64,000 nt of DNA from Kryptolebias marmoratus (lineage: Eukaryota > Chordata > Actinopteri > Cyprinodontiformes > Rivulidae): the NCBI RefSeq assembly GCF_001649575.2, contig NC_051448.1:19416164-19480163 (forward strand), written 5' to 3'. The position numbers and the translations under genes are program-made. The notes below the pieces were generated by a model, which worked only from the letters and a program-made list of their open reading frames with translations, did no database searches and had not been told where the DNA came from. Shown here piece after piece: positions 22,902 to 35,259 of the stretch. How positions within the stretch are numbered: the stretch's first letter is position 1; every line of letters begins with the position of its first letter.

Positions 22902-23078
22902 TGTCAAGACTTGGGTATCTTTTGAGTTTACTGTAGTTTACTCTTCATGTTTATTCTCCAGTGTTTTCATATATTCTCCAGTTTTCCTCGTGTCTCTCAT
23001 CTTGCCTGCCAGCTTCTCGAGACAAAAGCTCAAACAGAGTCATCTGCTTGCTGGATTCTTTTGGTGGCTGGTTCATTC
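22902..23078 (+). mobile_element. partial LTR in opposite orientation to its neighbour
   Basis: Begins TGTCAAGACTTGGGTATC, nearly identical to the 5' end of the LTR at 23079-23566 read on the minus strand (TGTCAGGATTTGGGTATC). It then shares tttattctccag with that LTR and breaks off. Together the two form an inverted pair. Confidence 0.6.
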
Positions 23079-23566
23079 TGTCAAGTTAGTGGGTGTGGTT
23101 GGTATAGTTTGAACCCAAATGCAGGCAGACATGGAGAAACTCAAAGAAAAACAATTTTATTTAAATAACAAAACAAAACAAAAGGTTGACATGGCAGCAA
23201 CAGAAACTCAATAACAAAAACTTACTAAGTCCAGAGTGGCAAAGAACACAAGGGCGAGACATGAGCAAAACCAGACAGCACATGAAAGTGACAATGAACC
23301 AGTGAGTAGTGGACAGAGATGACCAGGTTTTAAAGACTGAGGGTAACGAGTGGAAACAGGTGACTGATTACTAACAGGGGACAGGTGTGGGAGGTGAGGG
23401 GGGTTGACAGAACTACTGAGGGACAGTGAGTGATAGCACAAGGAACACAGGGAGCAGAACAACAAAAGAAAACATGCTGGAGAATAAACTAAACACAGGG
23501 AACACAAGAAACGTGAAACAATAAACCTAATACAAAAGTAAACTCAAAGATACCCAAATCCTGACA
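23079..23566 (-). mobile_element. LTR-like element of the TGTCAGGATTTGGG family
   Basis: On the minus strand it begins TGTCAGGATTTGGG and ends CTAACTTGACA. It carries tctttaaaacctggtcat in the middle and aataaaattg near the 3' end. The element at 56209-56687 starts with the same bases. The immediate 5-bp flanks cattc/agatg do not match. Flanks of the combined unit 22902-23566 (agatc/agatg) do, at four of five positions. Confidence 0.65.
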
Positions 23567-23992
23567 AGATGTCATAATGTGGGACAGGTCAGAGTGAACG
23601 AATAGGTGTCAGCTGGGTCTAATCTTGGGCCTGACAGTTCTGTCATAACGTGGACAGCAAACTCCACTGCTGACACAGGAAACCAAAACCCAGAAGAAAA
23701 GTTTAAATGCTTCTTTTTGCAGTATTTACAAGATTTAGCTGAGGATGACAATGGTCTCAGAGCATCAGTGCCAGAGAGCAGACGAGTGTTACTCGTAGAA
23801 TATAGATTTAGTTTCCAGGAATTGAGTAAAAGAGGATCTAGGTGTCAAAAGAGGAGATGGAGAGGTTGTCATAGAGAGTGGGCAGGCAGGTGAGTGCTTT
23901 TCTTTCACAGGTTTTATTAGAATAGATTTGGTGCAATGGGTGAAAAGTTGTGCAGAATAACTTTTGAAGATTCTGCAAACAGCAGATAGATA

Positions 23993-24016
23993 GATAGATA
24001 TGTATGACGTCCTCAC

Positions 24017-24111
<95 letters not shown>
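23993..24111. repeat. GATA/TCTA microsatellite with inverted arms
   Basis: A short (gata)n run at about 23985-24000 is followed after 17 bases by a (tcta)n run of about 95 bases. The two arms are complementary. Confidence 0.95.
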
Positions 24112-24479
24112 AGAATCCATACAGTATGTAAAAATAAATAAAATAATGTTATCCAAAATGTAATGAGTTGTGACTTGAGCTTCATAACTCCTATCAAAAA
24201 ACAATTCACCAAAGATTCATTTGGATAATGGATTGTGGCTCACCACTTTGTGCCAAGTTTCATTAGCCAATCCCTGACAAAGTAAAAATTAATTTAAATT
24301 TATGTCAGCGTCTTCAGTGCACAATTAAACTTTCAGTCTCAGTTTGTGAAAGCCAATGTTGAAAACAACTGCTGGATGAGTGAGGCAGCACTCCACAAGA
24401 AGCCATTACTTGTCTGACAAGCATAACATAACACTCACCACAGCCCATCACTGCATCCAGAAATGTAACCTGAAACTTC

Positions 24480-25030
24480 GTTATGTTAGGAGGAAACCAT
24501 ACTTTAACTCTGTGCAGAAATGTTGCTGAGTTCTCTGGGGACAAGCTCCCCTTAGACGAACAGGAAGACAACAAACACGTGTCTTGTGATCAGACGGTTT
24601 CAGCTTGTGTTTTTTTAGGGAAAAAAACAAAACAGCATCAACAACCAGGGTTGCAATCAGTTTCTGTTATGGTGTGTATCGGGGACGACGGCCTGGCTGC
24701 AGATGTGCGAAGGGTGCCACGGCGCCATTCATGCCAGAGCTGCCAGTGGCCATCGATGTAGAAACATTTACAGAAACTTTAGAGAATTTTTTCCATCAAG
24801 TTGGCATTCTTTCTTCTGAATTTCATGGTTATTTCTGCAAGATAGTGCCAAACCTCATTCTGCTCGACTTACAGGCAATAATGGCAGCTGACAGTTTGTG
24901 TTCAGCAAGAAAAAGAAAATACCTTTGCACAGCTGCGCCAATTAGTATCCTAAGTTTTGAAACAATTACAAAGTGCAATTAAAAGGAAGGTCAATGTAAC
25001 ACCAACGTAATCACATGTCTGTTTCAAGAA
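24480..25030 (+). mobile_element. badly decayed Tc1/mariner-like element
   Basis: Pieces in order recall the family at 9828-12490: ctgtgcagaaatgttgctga, tcttgtgatcagacggttt, tctgttatggtgtgtat, gatagtgccaaacctcattc and, near the end, agtgcaattaaaaggaaggt, caatgtaacacc. The coding frame is lost and no termini can be fixed. Confidence 0.55.
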
Positions 25031-28000
25031 TTTTGAACGTGTTGCTGCACCGAGGTGTAGATTTGTTTGGAGGTTTTTTAAAATATGGAGAGAAACAGAA
25101 GATTTATTGTACCTATACTCCAGAGAGAAAGCTGCTGTTGAACACATCACTGTTACACGAACAGCACAAGCTTTAGTATTCCTGTGAGAAATGGTGTGTT
25201 TGAGTTTCTGCCTGTGCCTGACTGTATTGGCCGACGAGATCTTCCATCTTCCAAAGAGGTGGAGGGTAAACAGACTGCAGTCGAGTCGAACACAGATTAT
25301 GAACATGAGCGAGCGTTCTGCAGCAAATGAACTCAGGGGGATACAGCCAGAACAACACTTTAAAGGAAATGTTTAACTTTGCTTTCTTCAGTGTCACCTT
25401 GAATGATGAGACAGTAATTTAAAAGGAAAAAAAAAATCTTATTTTTATAGGGGTTAAAGCAGAAGCATAAATTCAATATCCAGGTAAAAAGTGACCAAGG
25501 CTTGGTAATTTCTAAACCATTTTACTGTCTTAAATCTCAGGCAAGAAAATTAAAATCATGGGTCTATAAATTGTTTTGCTGTATAATTTCCTTGTTCTAA
25601 TCATTCATCATAACTCCAAGTTTAACATTGCCATGTTCTCCCAAAACTGTTTTAGAAAGTCACAAGCAAAGAACCAGTCTTTCACCGTTTTGTTCTGAAT
25701 CACAAAAAAAGAAGGTTCTGAGTTGCACATTTTCTGCAGAAAATTAGTAAAAATGAACAATATTCATCTTAAAATGGGTCTTTCTGGTTTTTGGTGGAAT
25801 TGATAAGAGTGAGATTCTAAAGCAAACAATAACCTACATATTTAGGGTGTGTTTCAATGTTTAAATCAATGTTTTTGTTTTTTTTCTTGTCAGGGCAGAA
25901 GTGCAGTATTAAGGGAAATGACTTAGAATATCACTCAAGCATTTGTTCCTACTCCTACCATCTCTTTTTGCAAAGTCATCATTGTTTATGAGATACATTA
26001 TTATTAACTATCATCTCTATCATCTCATTAAATATGATTACAAATCCATCAAGCCTAAGAGTGTTTCAGCAACCATCCCTGAAGTGTGCTCAAGACCAAG
26101 TACTCAGAGACTTTCTTTAAGATCAGTTTTCTGTTATTTTGCATGGAGATTGAATTAGTTCCTGAGAATAAAAGCACATATTAACAAAGCCTTCAGCCAG
26201 TCCAGGTAGAGGTGCATCATCAGTGAGGTGGATCTTAGAACAGCTGCATAGCCTGATCTGCTTCACTCCTACAGGGATTTACAGGGTTTAATGATGTGGT
26301 GACGTCCTCCAGCTCTGGCAAAGAACAGAAATGATTTCTACCCATCATACATCGCTTCAAGACCATAATGCATCATGTCCAGGTAGCGTTGCACCAAGTA
26401 GGCTGCACCAAATGTAACACCGAGCATGCTGTGAGGAGAGACCAAATCACCTGACTTCCTGTTTTACATGTTTCTGTTGATGTTTCAGTGATAAGAACCC
26501 AAATCTTGATCCTCATCTTCCTCGGCTGAGGCCCCCCAACACGCTGAATGATCACCCTGCCACTCTCACTACAACCTAGAACAAAGCAAACTTGAGAAAC
26601 CTCCTTTTGTGCGAAGGCATTTAAAATGCTACACTCTTAGTACTCCCCAAATAGGTTTTCCCTCTTATTTTCCACATCCCTGAGATGCGCTTCCTCTCCC
26701 TCACCACTCTCTCCTTGACAGCAGTGTGTTCCTACAATGATACTACCACGTACAGTATGTCCAAATTCGCATCACGACCCAGGCCCTGCTCTGGAATGAC
26801 ATTCTCAAACTGTGTTAGGATGCAAATAAAGCTGCACTTGCACAGCGCAATATCATCATGGGCGTTTGACTGTTTTCATGACATTGTCACAATAGGTGGG
26901 ATTTTCCTATATACTTTATGTGAGGGTTTCTGGATCTCCGCTATCAGTTTTAGCCTTTCTGTGGAGGCAGAAACACCATTCAGCAGCATGAGAGGATGAA
27001 AGTGAAGGAGATTTCTGTGCAGGACCTCAACCAATTCCATTGTTCTTCCTTCCTCATCCTTCAGACCTGACTATGATGAGAAGTGTTTCTATGCTTTGTG
27101 AAGGATGGCTGAGTGTGGTTTGGTATTTATTGGTAGTCGGGACGTGGATAGTTTGGTGAGAGCATTGCAATAACTTACTTACAACTGCCCACACTGTCAG
27201 TGCAGTCTGAGTGTGGTGTGTATGGCATCTCACTGCAGTATGATGTCAACTCACCACACCAGGTGATGATAACTCACTGCACTATTATATCTGAATGGTG
27301 ATGATTCACTACCCTATTTACCTTTGTTTCTAAACATGTTTATATAGCATATAAACATCTATACAGGTATATAGTGTATATAACCCTAATATGTATCTGA
27401 GTAAACCAAGCCCCAAACTTAACCACAATATATCCATTTTCCCTATAATCCCAGCCCAAAACCTCACCTTCATTTTAATCCATTTCCATTTAAACAAAGT
27501 CCTTAATTTCCTTACTTCACTTTCCTAGTCATCTCATCCCTAAAATCTAATATTAGTCCAGCCTTAAATGTGCCCACACCCACCTCCTTCCTTCTCTGTC
27601 TTTTTACGTTTCTCTTAGTTCAGAACTTTAACACAGTACGAACAGGTACCCACCTGTACGTACATGCACCCTGATCAGACAGAGGACATCTCAAATCATC
27701 CAAGGATGAGATCATGGTCACCTGATACATTCATGCACCATACACGACATTAAGTACAGACCATGTACTCAAGATTGAATCTGATCTTGTGTCAAGCGTG
27801 CCTTTGATTGATTTACCAAACCTTGAGCAGCTATTCAATATCAAGGGAAAATCTACAAGATAAAATCTCACAAAAACCTAACCCTAATGTAAATAAAATG
27901 ATTAATGTATATAAGAAATTATATTATTTCAACATTATACTTTTAAATGCAAAGGAAACATTTGTTTTGCAAAAAAGAACCATTGATGGACTTGACATGT

Positions 28001-28442
28001 TATGACTTGGTCAGGTGCTGTGAATTTGTGTTGCGGTGAGTTAACGAGCGTTGGGGCCATAGCTTAAGTATAAGACCAGGATGGCCAGTCTTGCTTGAAG
28101 TTCTGGATGATCAAGATATGCGGGCTCCATGTCATGGATAGCAAGTCCCTGGTACACTGCCAACCATGATGATTAACCACCATAACCTCGCTACAGAGGT
28201 TTTGAGAGTGCTCATAAGCATTGTGGACCTATTACTCTTAATGGTGAGTGAACAGTGTTTTGAAAATCGCCCTTCAAAATCCTGCCAAGTCCCTAGAAAG
28301 ACCATCCATGTTCTAGCTGAAGTTTTAAACACCGTAGCACATCCAGTCATCCAGTGTGATCTGAACAACAAAACAAAATGTTGTGTTTTTTTAAGCACAA
28401 AAAATATTGATATGTGACCAATATGGCCGCAGACTCTGTCCT
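25031..28442. other. anonymous AT-rich intergenic sequence
   Basis: Short tata-rich tracts occur near 27330-27400. No coding region, RNA gene or repeat that I recognise is present. Scattered open frames (for example 26685-26999) have no domain. Confidence 0.4.
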
Positions 28443-29233
28443 TGACACAAGGGGCAAGCAACTAAAGACCCAAACAGTAGGAGCAGGCATGTAATAAAAT
28501 GATTTATTAAAACAAAAGGTCAACTTAATCGTGACACACTAAAACCAGTCGTCTTTTCTTTTCTTAGAATCCCAGGTTCCAGAATTGTCTTTCCACGTCA
28601 CCAGTCAAATATTGCAGGTCGGGCTCTTCTTATGCTTTTCTGGTGGAAGCGATCACTCTGTAGCGCACCCTCTGGTCAGTTCCACAGCTGGCTCCGCGAC
28701 GCTCCAGCCCTGCTCCGCACTTAGGCGTGCCACGCCCCCTCTCGGCTCGATCCAGCTAAAAGAAAGAAGCAGGAGAACGCCAGCATCCCCGCACCAAGAC
28801 CCCGCCCCCATCGGAAGGCGTCTTTTACGCAGCTACTCTCTGACCAAAACAGAGCGCTACTCACAGGCGCGGGCAGAGGTCCACCTCTGCCCTCATCCTT
28901 TATATTGGGCCATCTGCTCTCTTCCCGGTGCTCCATGCCTGGCGTGCGGACTCAGCGCGTCTCTCGCTCCACAGCATGCCCGTCTCCGTCACCTGCGGAA
29001 CCTAGTTCCCCGCCCTTTCCTAAAGGCTCCCTTATATCCTGGCTTCAATCAGCTTCCGCACGTGCAGCTAATTACCGGCTCTGCGTCCCCAGAACTCCTT
29101 AACCCAGCGCGCCCAAGACGCCAAAAGAAAAACAAAACATGCAAAAACTATAAAGCAAACATAAACACACCACACAAAACTATAAAGCAAGCAAAATAAA
29201 AAACAAAACAACCTTAATTCCCCTTGTGTAACA
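28443..29233 (-). mobile_element. GC-rich LTR-like element
   Basis: On the minus strand it begins TGTTACACAAGGGG and ends CCCCTTGTGTCA, so the ends are inverse over about 10 bases. A TATA-like gatataaggg (about 29030) and an aataaatc signal (about 28502) are in the expected order. Its G+C content stands out from the AT-rich surroundings. It gives a 204-codon plus-strand frame (28585-29199) that I regard as chance. There is no target duplication or internal coding region. Confidence 0.6.
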
Positions 29234-29283
29234 GATACTTAGCTTAGCGTGTGCTTTATCTTCATTAGGTTGGCCTTTTTTTG

Positions 29284-29310
29284 TATTATTATTATTATTA
29301 TTATTATTAA
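29284..29310. repeat. (ATT)n microsatellite
   Basis: Nine tandem att units adjoin the LINE 3' segment. Confidence 0.95.
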
Positions 29311-29311
29311 C

Positions 29312-29575
29312 CCCAGCTGGTCGAGGCAGATGGTCGCCCATACTGAGCCTGGTTCTAATGGAGGTTTCTTTCTGTTAAAAGGGAATCATTTCTTTCTACT
29401 ATCGCCAACATGCTGCTCAGGATGGGAGTCTGCGACAAAGCAAAGATTTGACACAATCGGCTGGCTTCCTTAGATAGATTCTTTTTACTAAATGGCATTT
29501 TACAATGCAAGTGGCCTGAGATGACTTTTGTTGTGAATCGGTGCTATATAAATAAACTGAATTGATTTGACTTTT
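29312..29575 (+). mobile_element. LINE 3' untranslated remnant
   Basis: Landmarks ccccagctggtcgaggcaga, ggaggtttctttctgttaaa, ttgttgtgaatcggtgct and atataaataaactgaattga match the 3' end shared by many fish L2/Rex-type LINEs. No coding part is attached. Confidence 0.7.
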
Positions 29576-31545
29576 TTTTTTTGGTCAGAAGCTGCTGTTT
29601 TTACTCAGAGGATACTTGCAGGAGCCAAGACTCCATTTGGAGCAAACTCACACAGGCAGTAAGCAGCTTTAAAAAACAAACAAACTTGAGCTACAAATGC
29701 ACAAACAGGCGATTGATTCCAGACCGCATTCAACTAAAGAAACCTTTCAAGTCTATCGACAGCACAGTGACTGGGAGCGCACGTTACTTAAGCTCCAGGA
29801 AAAGCTCTAATGGTACTAATGTAGCCCTGTGATGTGTGTAGGACTTGCTTTATTTAATGGGCTATGACAGCTTTTTTTCTCCCAAGTCCTAATGATAGCT
29901 CAAATATTAGAAGAGACAGCTATGAGTGAGGGAGGAAAACTGCAGGCTTATAACCGAATCTCCGAGGACCTCCGAGTTATTTAACAAGCGCTGAGCGTGA
30001 CTAGAGAAGAAGAGCAGCGCTGGTCTCTGTGTAGGCAGGCAGCTTAAAGCTCGCTTCAAGACTCAATGAAACTTTAATGAAGCGACGCTGCTGCGACACA
30101 GTAGGAATCTTGGAGATAAGGATCGTCTAGAGCCTGCCTGGAAGGTGTCGCTCAGCTCCCAAACAGCAAACAGGGACCATGGTCACACAGTTTGAGGTGT
30201 CTACACTCCATGGCTTTGTCCCACAGAGGGGGCCAAAGAGGAGGAGGGGTGTCATGTAAGATTTATCCCCCACCTTGCTGAATAAATTATTAAGCAGCAG
30301 AGGGTGAGGAAGGTTGGAGGGCATTTAACCTCCGTTTTCTGAAACAGAACTTCCGACTGAGTCGGAGGGGAACAAATAAACACACAGGGGAAGAGGCTGC
30401 AGTCAGATAGACAGAGATGCGAGTTTCTGTTTCTGTTGGGGAAAAAGTAATGAATTAATACTTTAAATCTATCTAAAAGTTAATTTGCTGTGAATATGGA
30501 GGGTAAGAAACAGCTAGCTGAAGGCTGATTTGTGTACTCTATAATAAACTGCTACTGCTGTGGGTATTTTACCCCATGTTTAAACAAAGGACTCAAAAGA
30601 CTGACAGCTGGGAGATTTATTTGAACAATCATCTGTTTTGACCTGGTTCAGACAGCCTTGCCATCTGGATCTTCCTTTGAGAATTTCAACAGTAATATTT
30701 CCTAGTTATCTCGAAGGCAGTAATCAGACACAGTTAAAACAATATTACAAAAAGATATCGTCTTCACAATCAAGCATGTTTTCATAACACTGACTCCAAG
30801 CAAGGTTTCTCTGGGGCATTGTGGACTTGTTTAATCATAACATTCATAATAACATCTTCAGTTTTGGCTATAATTGTCAGTCACTACATTACAACACCTG
30901 TAAAGTACAGTTTCTGAATAAAAAAGACAAGGTGTAACTTTCTTGTAAATGTTATTCTCATCCCTCCTTGGACATTGTTGATCAGTAATAAAGAAAATGT
31001 TGTTTTTTTTATGTCATCTGACATAAAATATTGTTGTAACTGTTGCATTAAGATACAAAGACATCCTCTGAGCAATGTATAAATCATAAAGCTTACCGGC
31101 TCAGACAAAATGTCACAATTTGTCATTTTGCTTGAGATGAGATCAAGTTGAGGCTGCTGCAGGTTTGTCACTCTGTGTGAAATGATGCTGTTATATTTAA
31201 GACAAAAGGGGATAGAATGTAGAAAATATATGAAGAAATTTTGAAGGGCCAGTGCAGCTGCTGCCTGAAATTCTTGCATCCATCAATTTTCTCCTATAAA
31301 GCTCAGTAAACTTTGCTTTTGTAATAATCTAAACTGACACCATCGTTTTGATGTATAAACTGTGCATTAAGTGTAAAGTGAAACAAGATCAAACTTAAAG
31401 GTAAAGCTGCTCTCAGTGGCTCGTTGGGTCAGCATATTAACTACACACCTGTGTCTGTCCCTCCCTGACAGTGCATTTGATAAGACATGAAGAAACGCAG
31501 AGTAGAAAGGCAGCCTCAAACAAACAATCTATAAGTCCATCCATC
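29576..31545. other. anonymous intergenic sequence
   Basis: The minus-strand open frame of 131 codons at 30884-31279 shows no recognisable domain. Nothing else is seen. Confidence 0.4.
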
Positions 31546-31880
31546 TTCTACCACTTACTTATCCACAGTTGGGCCACGGAGAAACCCAGACCTCCCTCTC
31601 CCCAGCGATACTCTCCAGCTCCTCCCAAGGTGTTCCCAGGCCAGAGAGGAGACATAATCCCTCCAGAGAGTTCTGGGTCTTCCCTGAGGTCTCTTCCCAT
31701 TGGGACATGCCCGAAAAACCTCCAAAGAGAGGCACCCAGGAGGCATCCTAATCAGATGCCCGGACAACCTCAGCTGACTCCTTTCGATGCGAAGGAGTCA
31801 GCGGCTGTAATCTGAGCTTCCTTGGATGACAAAGCTTCTCACCTTATCTCTAAGCCTGAGCCTGGCTGCCCTATGAAGGA
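31546..31880 (-). mobile_element. RTE-like LINE, 3'-end remnant
   Basis: The minus strand (31767 down to 31555) reads GHLIRMPPGCLSLEVFRACP, then RPQGRPRTLWRDYVSSLAWE, then H-L-G. This is the arginine-rich C-terminus of a fish LINE that I associate with the RTE group, still open for 70 codons. The 5' endonuclease part of the same family is at 42806-45245 and another 3' piece is at 58050-58345. Confidence 0.75.
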
Positions 31881-32041
31881 AGTTCATTTCAGCCGCAGCC
31901 GTATTTAGAAAAAGCCTGAACTGGAAGTTGCAGAAGTGTCTGGTAATCAGACATGTAAGTTGTTTTTTTGTTTTTTGTTTTTATTTTATCTGTCTGCAGT
32001 GTTTTATGTAGCACATATAATTTTGAGCTTGCAGACACAAA

Positions 32042-32678
32042 TGCCTCTTTTACACAGGCTCTGATTCAGAAGTCCGGCTCTACTCCACTCGGCTCTATAA
32101 AGAATGCATCACGTTCACACCGGCCAGTTTGGTCGGTAGCAGAGGAACGCCTCGTTGTGTTGCGGGGGGCGGGGCGGGGCCGCAGGGGATGCTACAGAAA
32201 CTTGGCGCCAGTGTGTAAACAACAAAAGCACTATGGACAACGCTGATCCTGTGTTGTTGCTGTTTTTTAAACTTATGGGGATTCTCCTGAGACTTCAGGA
32301 AGAGAGGCGCAGTGGAAGAAATGCTCTGGATGCTGCGATTGTTGCATGGAGTAGGACAGCTGTTATCAGCCGGAGATTTCAGGCTTTACAACACCTTCAG
32401 CTGGGGGACAGATGGCATAAACGTTGCAGGGTAAGCTAACGCTGTTGTTTATATTCCTACCTTCGCTCTTTATGCTTGCATCTGGTCACACCCACGACCA
32501 ATGAGTGAACAGGAGCTAAGCTTGCGCCGCCCACGAAGCAGGGCCGGCCCGGCTGGCCCTACTCCGAAGCAGGGACCAAAGAAGCAGGGCCGGCCTTGAA
32601 AAAATGACGATGGAAACGCACGCAAAGCAAGCGGAGTAGAGTGGAGCCGGGACCTTTAGAGCCTGTGTAAAAGGGGCA
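32042..32678 (+). mobile_element. PIF/Harbinger-like non-autonomous element
   Basis: The left end tgcctcttttacacaggctc faces the inverse right end gagcctgtgtaaaaggggca. Further in, gtccggctctactcc and the inverse of ggagtagagtggagccgg extend the terminal repeats to about 45 bp. Flanking triplets are aaa (left) and taa (right), close to the TWA duplication of PIF/Harbinger but not identical. The 637-bp element holds a short first-exon-like frame but no DDE transposase. Confidence 0.65.
32233..32439 (+). CDS. short open frame inside the PIF/Harbinger-like element
   Basis: From the ATG at 32233 an open frame of 68 codons starts M-D-N-A-D-P-V-L-L-L-F-F and is rich in Arg toward its end (QEERRSGRNALDAA, WHKRCR). 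At about 32430 the sequence agg|gtaagc looks like a 5' splice site, so this could be the first exon of a Harbinger protein whose other exons were deleted. No catalytic residue is present. I do not recognise a defined domain, so it may be non-functional. Confidence 0.4.
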   Translation: MDNADPVLLLFFKLMGILLRLQEERRSGRNALDAAIVAWSRTAVISRRFQALQHLQLGDRWHKRCRVS

Positions 32679-34448
32679 TAAGGAAGTCATGAGTTTGGAT
32701 GTGAGCACTCTGCACTCTGCACTATGGTAGACTTTTGAGAGAAAACTCTGAGTCTTTAAACAACTAAATACACTTAGTGAAAAAGGACAAAAACGCTGAC
32801 ATTTTGATGTATAAACGGTCTAAAAAGTGCAAAGACTTGTAATAAGAAGAATTTGCAAATATTTTTGAACATTTAGACGGCTCTGAAGTTAGTGTGACAT
32901 CATCAGCATAGTTAAACAATGTGGTAAAATCTTCAAAAATCATAAAACTTAAACTGTAGTTGTGTGAAAACCATCAAACACACTCTTGCCGATTGAGCTG
33001 CATCTTGTGTTGTTTTTTTTTTTTGTTTGTTTTGATTTGTTTTTTTTGTAAAAGGTGACGGAGGAGCAGAAATTTGAAAATTATAACCAAACCAAAAGAA
33101 TAACTGTGAAATAAAAATGTAAATACACTAAATAAAATCTTGTATTTTACCAAAGCATGTTCAGTAGTCACTAGTAGTACTGCAGCCTTTAGGGTGAATT
33201 AGTTTAGATGCAATAATAATAATGAAAAAACTCAGTCATTTTTTTTTAACCTCTCATCACAGTCAGCTGAACTCATCTCACTGACTGCTTGCTGGCATCA
33301 GTCAGGAATATAAAGCAATTAAGACGGGTTTAAATATTTGAGATGGATGTTGAAAAGTTTTAAATATGTCAGAAAGAGACGTGTTTGGAGTTCAGGAATG
33401 TGTGCTTCAAACATCTTCTCTATCTACCCATGGCTCCTCAGCTCATAATCAATAAAAGATTTAATCTGAAAAGTCTTTTGAAACTCACATTCAAAGCAGT
33501 TCTTTTTAATCATCATTTGGTGGCGCAAAATGGCATTTTTAGCGGTGACGTGCTCTTCTCTCACTCTTGCGTCAGACGAATGTTATGCTGACTCAGTCAA
33601 TCGAGCAGCACAAGCATAAGAAAATTATCATAATTTAGTCACAATGAAAGTACATTCCTTCCCTTCCATATCTAATCTTTTTTTTTTTTTCTTGTCAAAC
33701 TTTTCTCTCCAGAGTAGGCTGAAAGAGCAGAAACTCCTGCACATCCTGAACCACAATCAGCCAGCAAAGCTTCGATACAGTTCAGATTTTTTTTTGTTCG
33801 TTTTCCCCCTGACACCTGACAGCACAGCATCCTTTAGGAGATGATAACACACAAAACAACATCCGGGCCGGACTTTTACTTTGCTGCATTTTCAAAAGGC
33901 TCTTTGGAATCAAGTGCTTTTAACTATATTTGTGTTATCTTTAAACAAAATTAGGCTTAAAAATGAATGCTTCCCAAAAGCGTGCAGTTTGTTAATGGAA
34001 TAGTTTTGATTTTTTGAAGTGGGCTTTTACCTGTTCTAGATAGCATACAGGGTAACTACAGGGTACATGTAGGAGTACTTACAAAGTACCTATGGGGACT
34101 GAGCTGTTATTTGAAGTGACTTGTTACCCTGTAAAGCTAATGCATGCGTATTTCACACAGACTTTCTTATTTTAAGAAAACCCCAAAGTGAGTCATCTCC
34201 ACTGCTCCGTCTTTCCCGGTTAGTTTCGTCTTCGCATCCCTGCCTAACAAGCTGTTAATGATCAATGATGATGCTGCAGCCTGGTGCTGAGGACCAGCAT
34301 TGTTCTGGGTTCAGCAGCTTACACGTTAAACCATTTTAATGTGTTTACAGCTCTGATGTTTACCCGTATCAGATTTATATTTCCTAAAGCTGTTGCTCCC
34401 CGATGTTGCTCATATTACCTACAACAGCTGTAAGATAGTCATCTGCGC
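32679..34448. other. anonymous AT-rich sequence
   Basis: There are T-runs at about 33013-33023 and 33678-33690. A stretch near 34015-34150 (tacctgttctagatagcat, acaaagtacctatgg) recalls a dispersed fish repeat, and its first part recurs at 48402-48420. Confidence 0.4.
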
Positions 34449-34467
34449 AAAAAAAAAAAAAAAAAAA
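34449..34467. repeat. poly(A) tract
   Basis: Nineteen A residues. I cannot link them to a retroposon body upstream. Confidence 0.9.
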
Positions 34468-34536
34468 GACACAACAACATATGAGCAAAGCATAAATGAA
34501 CTGATTCTGTGATTGGGTTTTGTTTACTTGAGATAA

Positions 34537-34880
34537 GTCAAAATATCTCATAAACCACAAGACAGATTTTATTGAAACTTCCAGGAAGGGGTCATTTGAT
34601 GTACCTCTACAACTGATTAACTTTTGGAGTCAATCTAATTCAAGATGGCCACCACAGTAAATTAACCGCAGCAAATACATAAAGGTCTATAACTTTAAAA
34701 TTTGACGTGGTAGTAAATGAGAGTCATCCTCAACACATACACTGAGAGTTTCCTGATCAAGTGAGATCTCACAACATTATATGTCATTGAGAATAATGTT
34801 ATTTTGACTAAAATGGCTATAACTTAATTATTTCTCATCCTTAAATGATCTTAGTCTAAACTCTGGCATGAAAGGCTCTC
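34537..34880 (+). repeat. R1 dispersed repeat, left arm of a tail-to-tail pair
   Basis: Forward copy: aaaatatctcataaaccac, aactgattaacttttggag, ttcaagatggccaccacag, gacgtggtagtaaatgag, attttgactaaaatggct, aaactctggcatgaaaggc. Confidence 0.8.
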
Positions 34881-35125
34881 AGTTTGTGTGTTGGGGGTGA
34901 CTTTTAGCTACTCCCACCCCAAATTCTGGCTCAATATCTGTGAAAATGACTGAGTTAAAGCCATTTTAGTATTTGCTGATTTAGATTAGCTGTGGCAGCC
35001 ATCTTGAATTAGGCTGACTCCAAAAGTTAATCTGTTGTAGACGTACATCCAGTAATTACTTTCTGAGAGTTAGATTAAAATTTGTCCTGCGGTTCATGAA
35101 ATATTTTGCTAACAGACAAACAACA
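34881..35125 (-). repeat. R1 dispersed repeat, right arm of a tail-to-tail pair
   Basis: Reverse copy directly following the forward one: ggctcaatatctgtgaaaat, gtggcagccatcttgaatt, gactccaaaagttaatctg, aattactttctgagag, catgaaatattttgctaaca. Confidence 0.8.
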
Positions 35126-35204
35126 GGACAAAAACACGGGCAATTCCACGATCGGCCACCTCTCATGGCAGCGGGCGACACAAATGGCCGATGTTGAAAC
35201 GCCC

Positions 35205-35258
35205 GCCTCTCTCACTCTCTCACTCTCTGTCACTTCCTTTTCCTTTTCCTTTTCCGAT
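35205..35258. repeat. compound pyrimidine microsatellite
   Basis: Repeated ctctcact-type units pass into (ccttt)n. Confidence 0.9.
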
Positions 35259-35259
35259 C

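Noticed and set aside
24017..24111. CRISPR-like regular array
   Set aside because: A plain tetranucleotide microsatellite without spacers.
28585..29199. 204-codon plus-strand open frame, the longest gap-free single frame in the 25-42 kb region
   Set aside because: It lies antisense in a GC-rich LTR-like element, has no domain that I recognise, and is probably open only because the sequence is poor in stop codons.
30884..31279. 131-codon minus-strand open frame as a possible membrane protein
   Set aside because: Hydrophobic but without recognisable family features, in AT-rich DNA where such frames are common.
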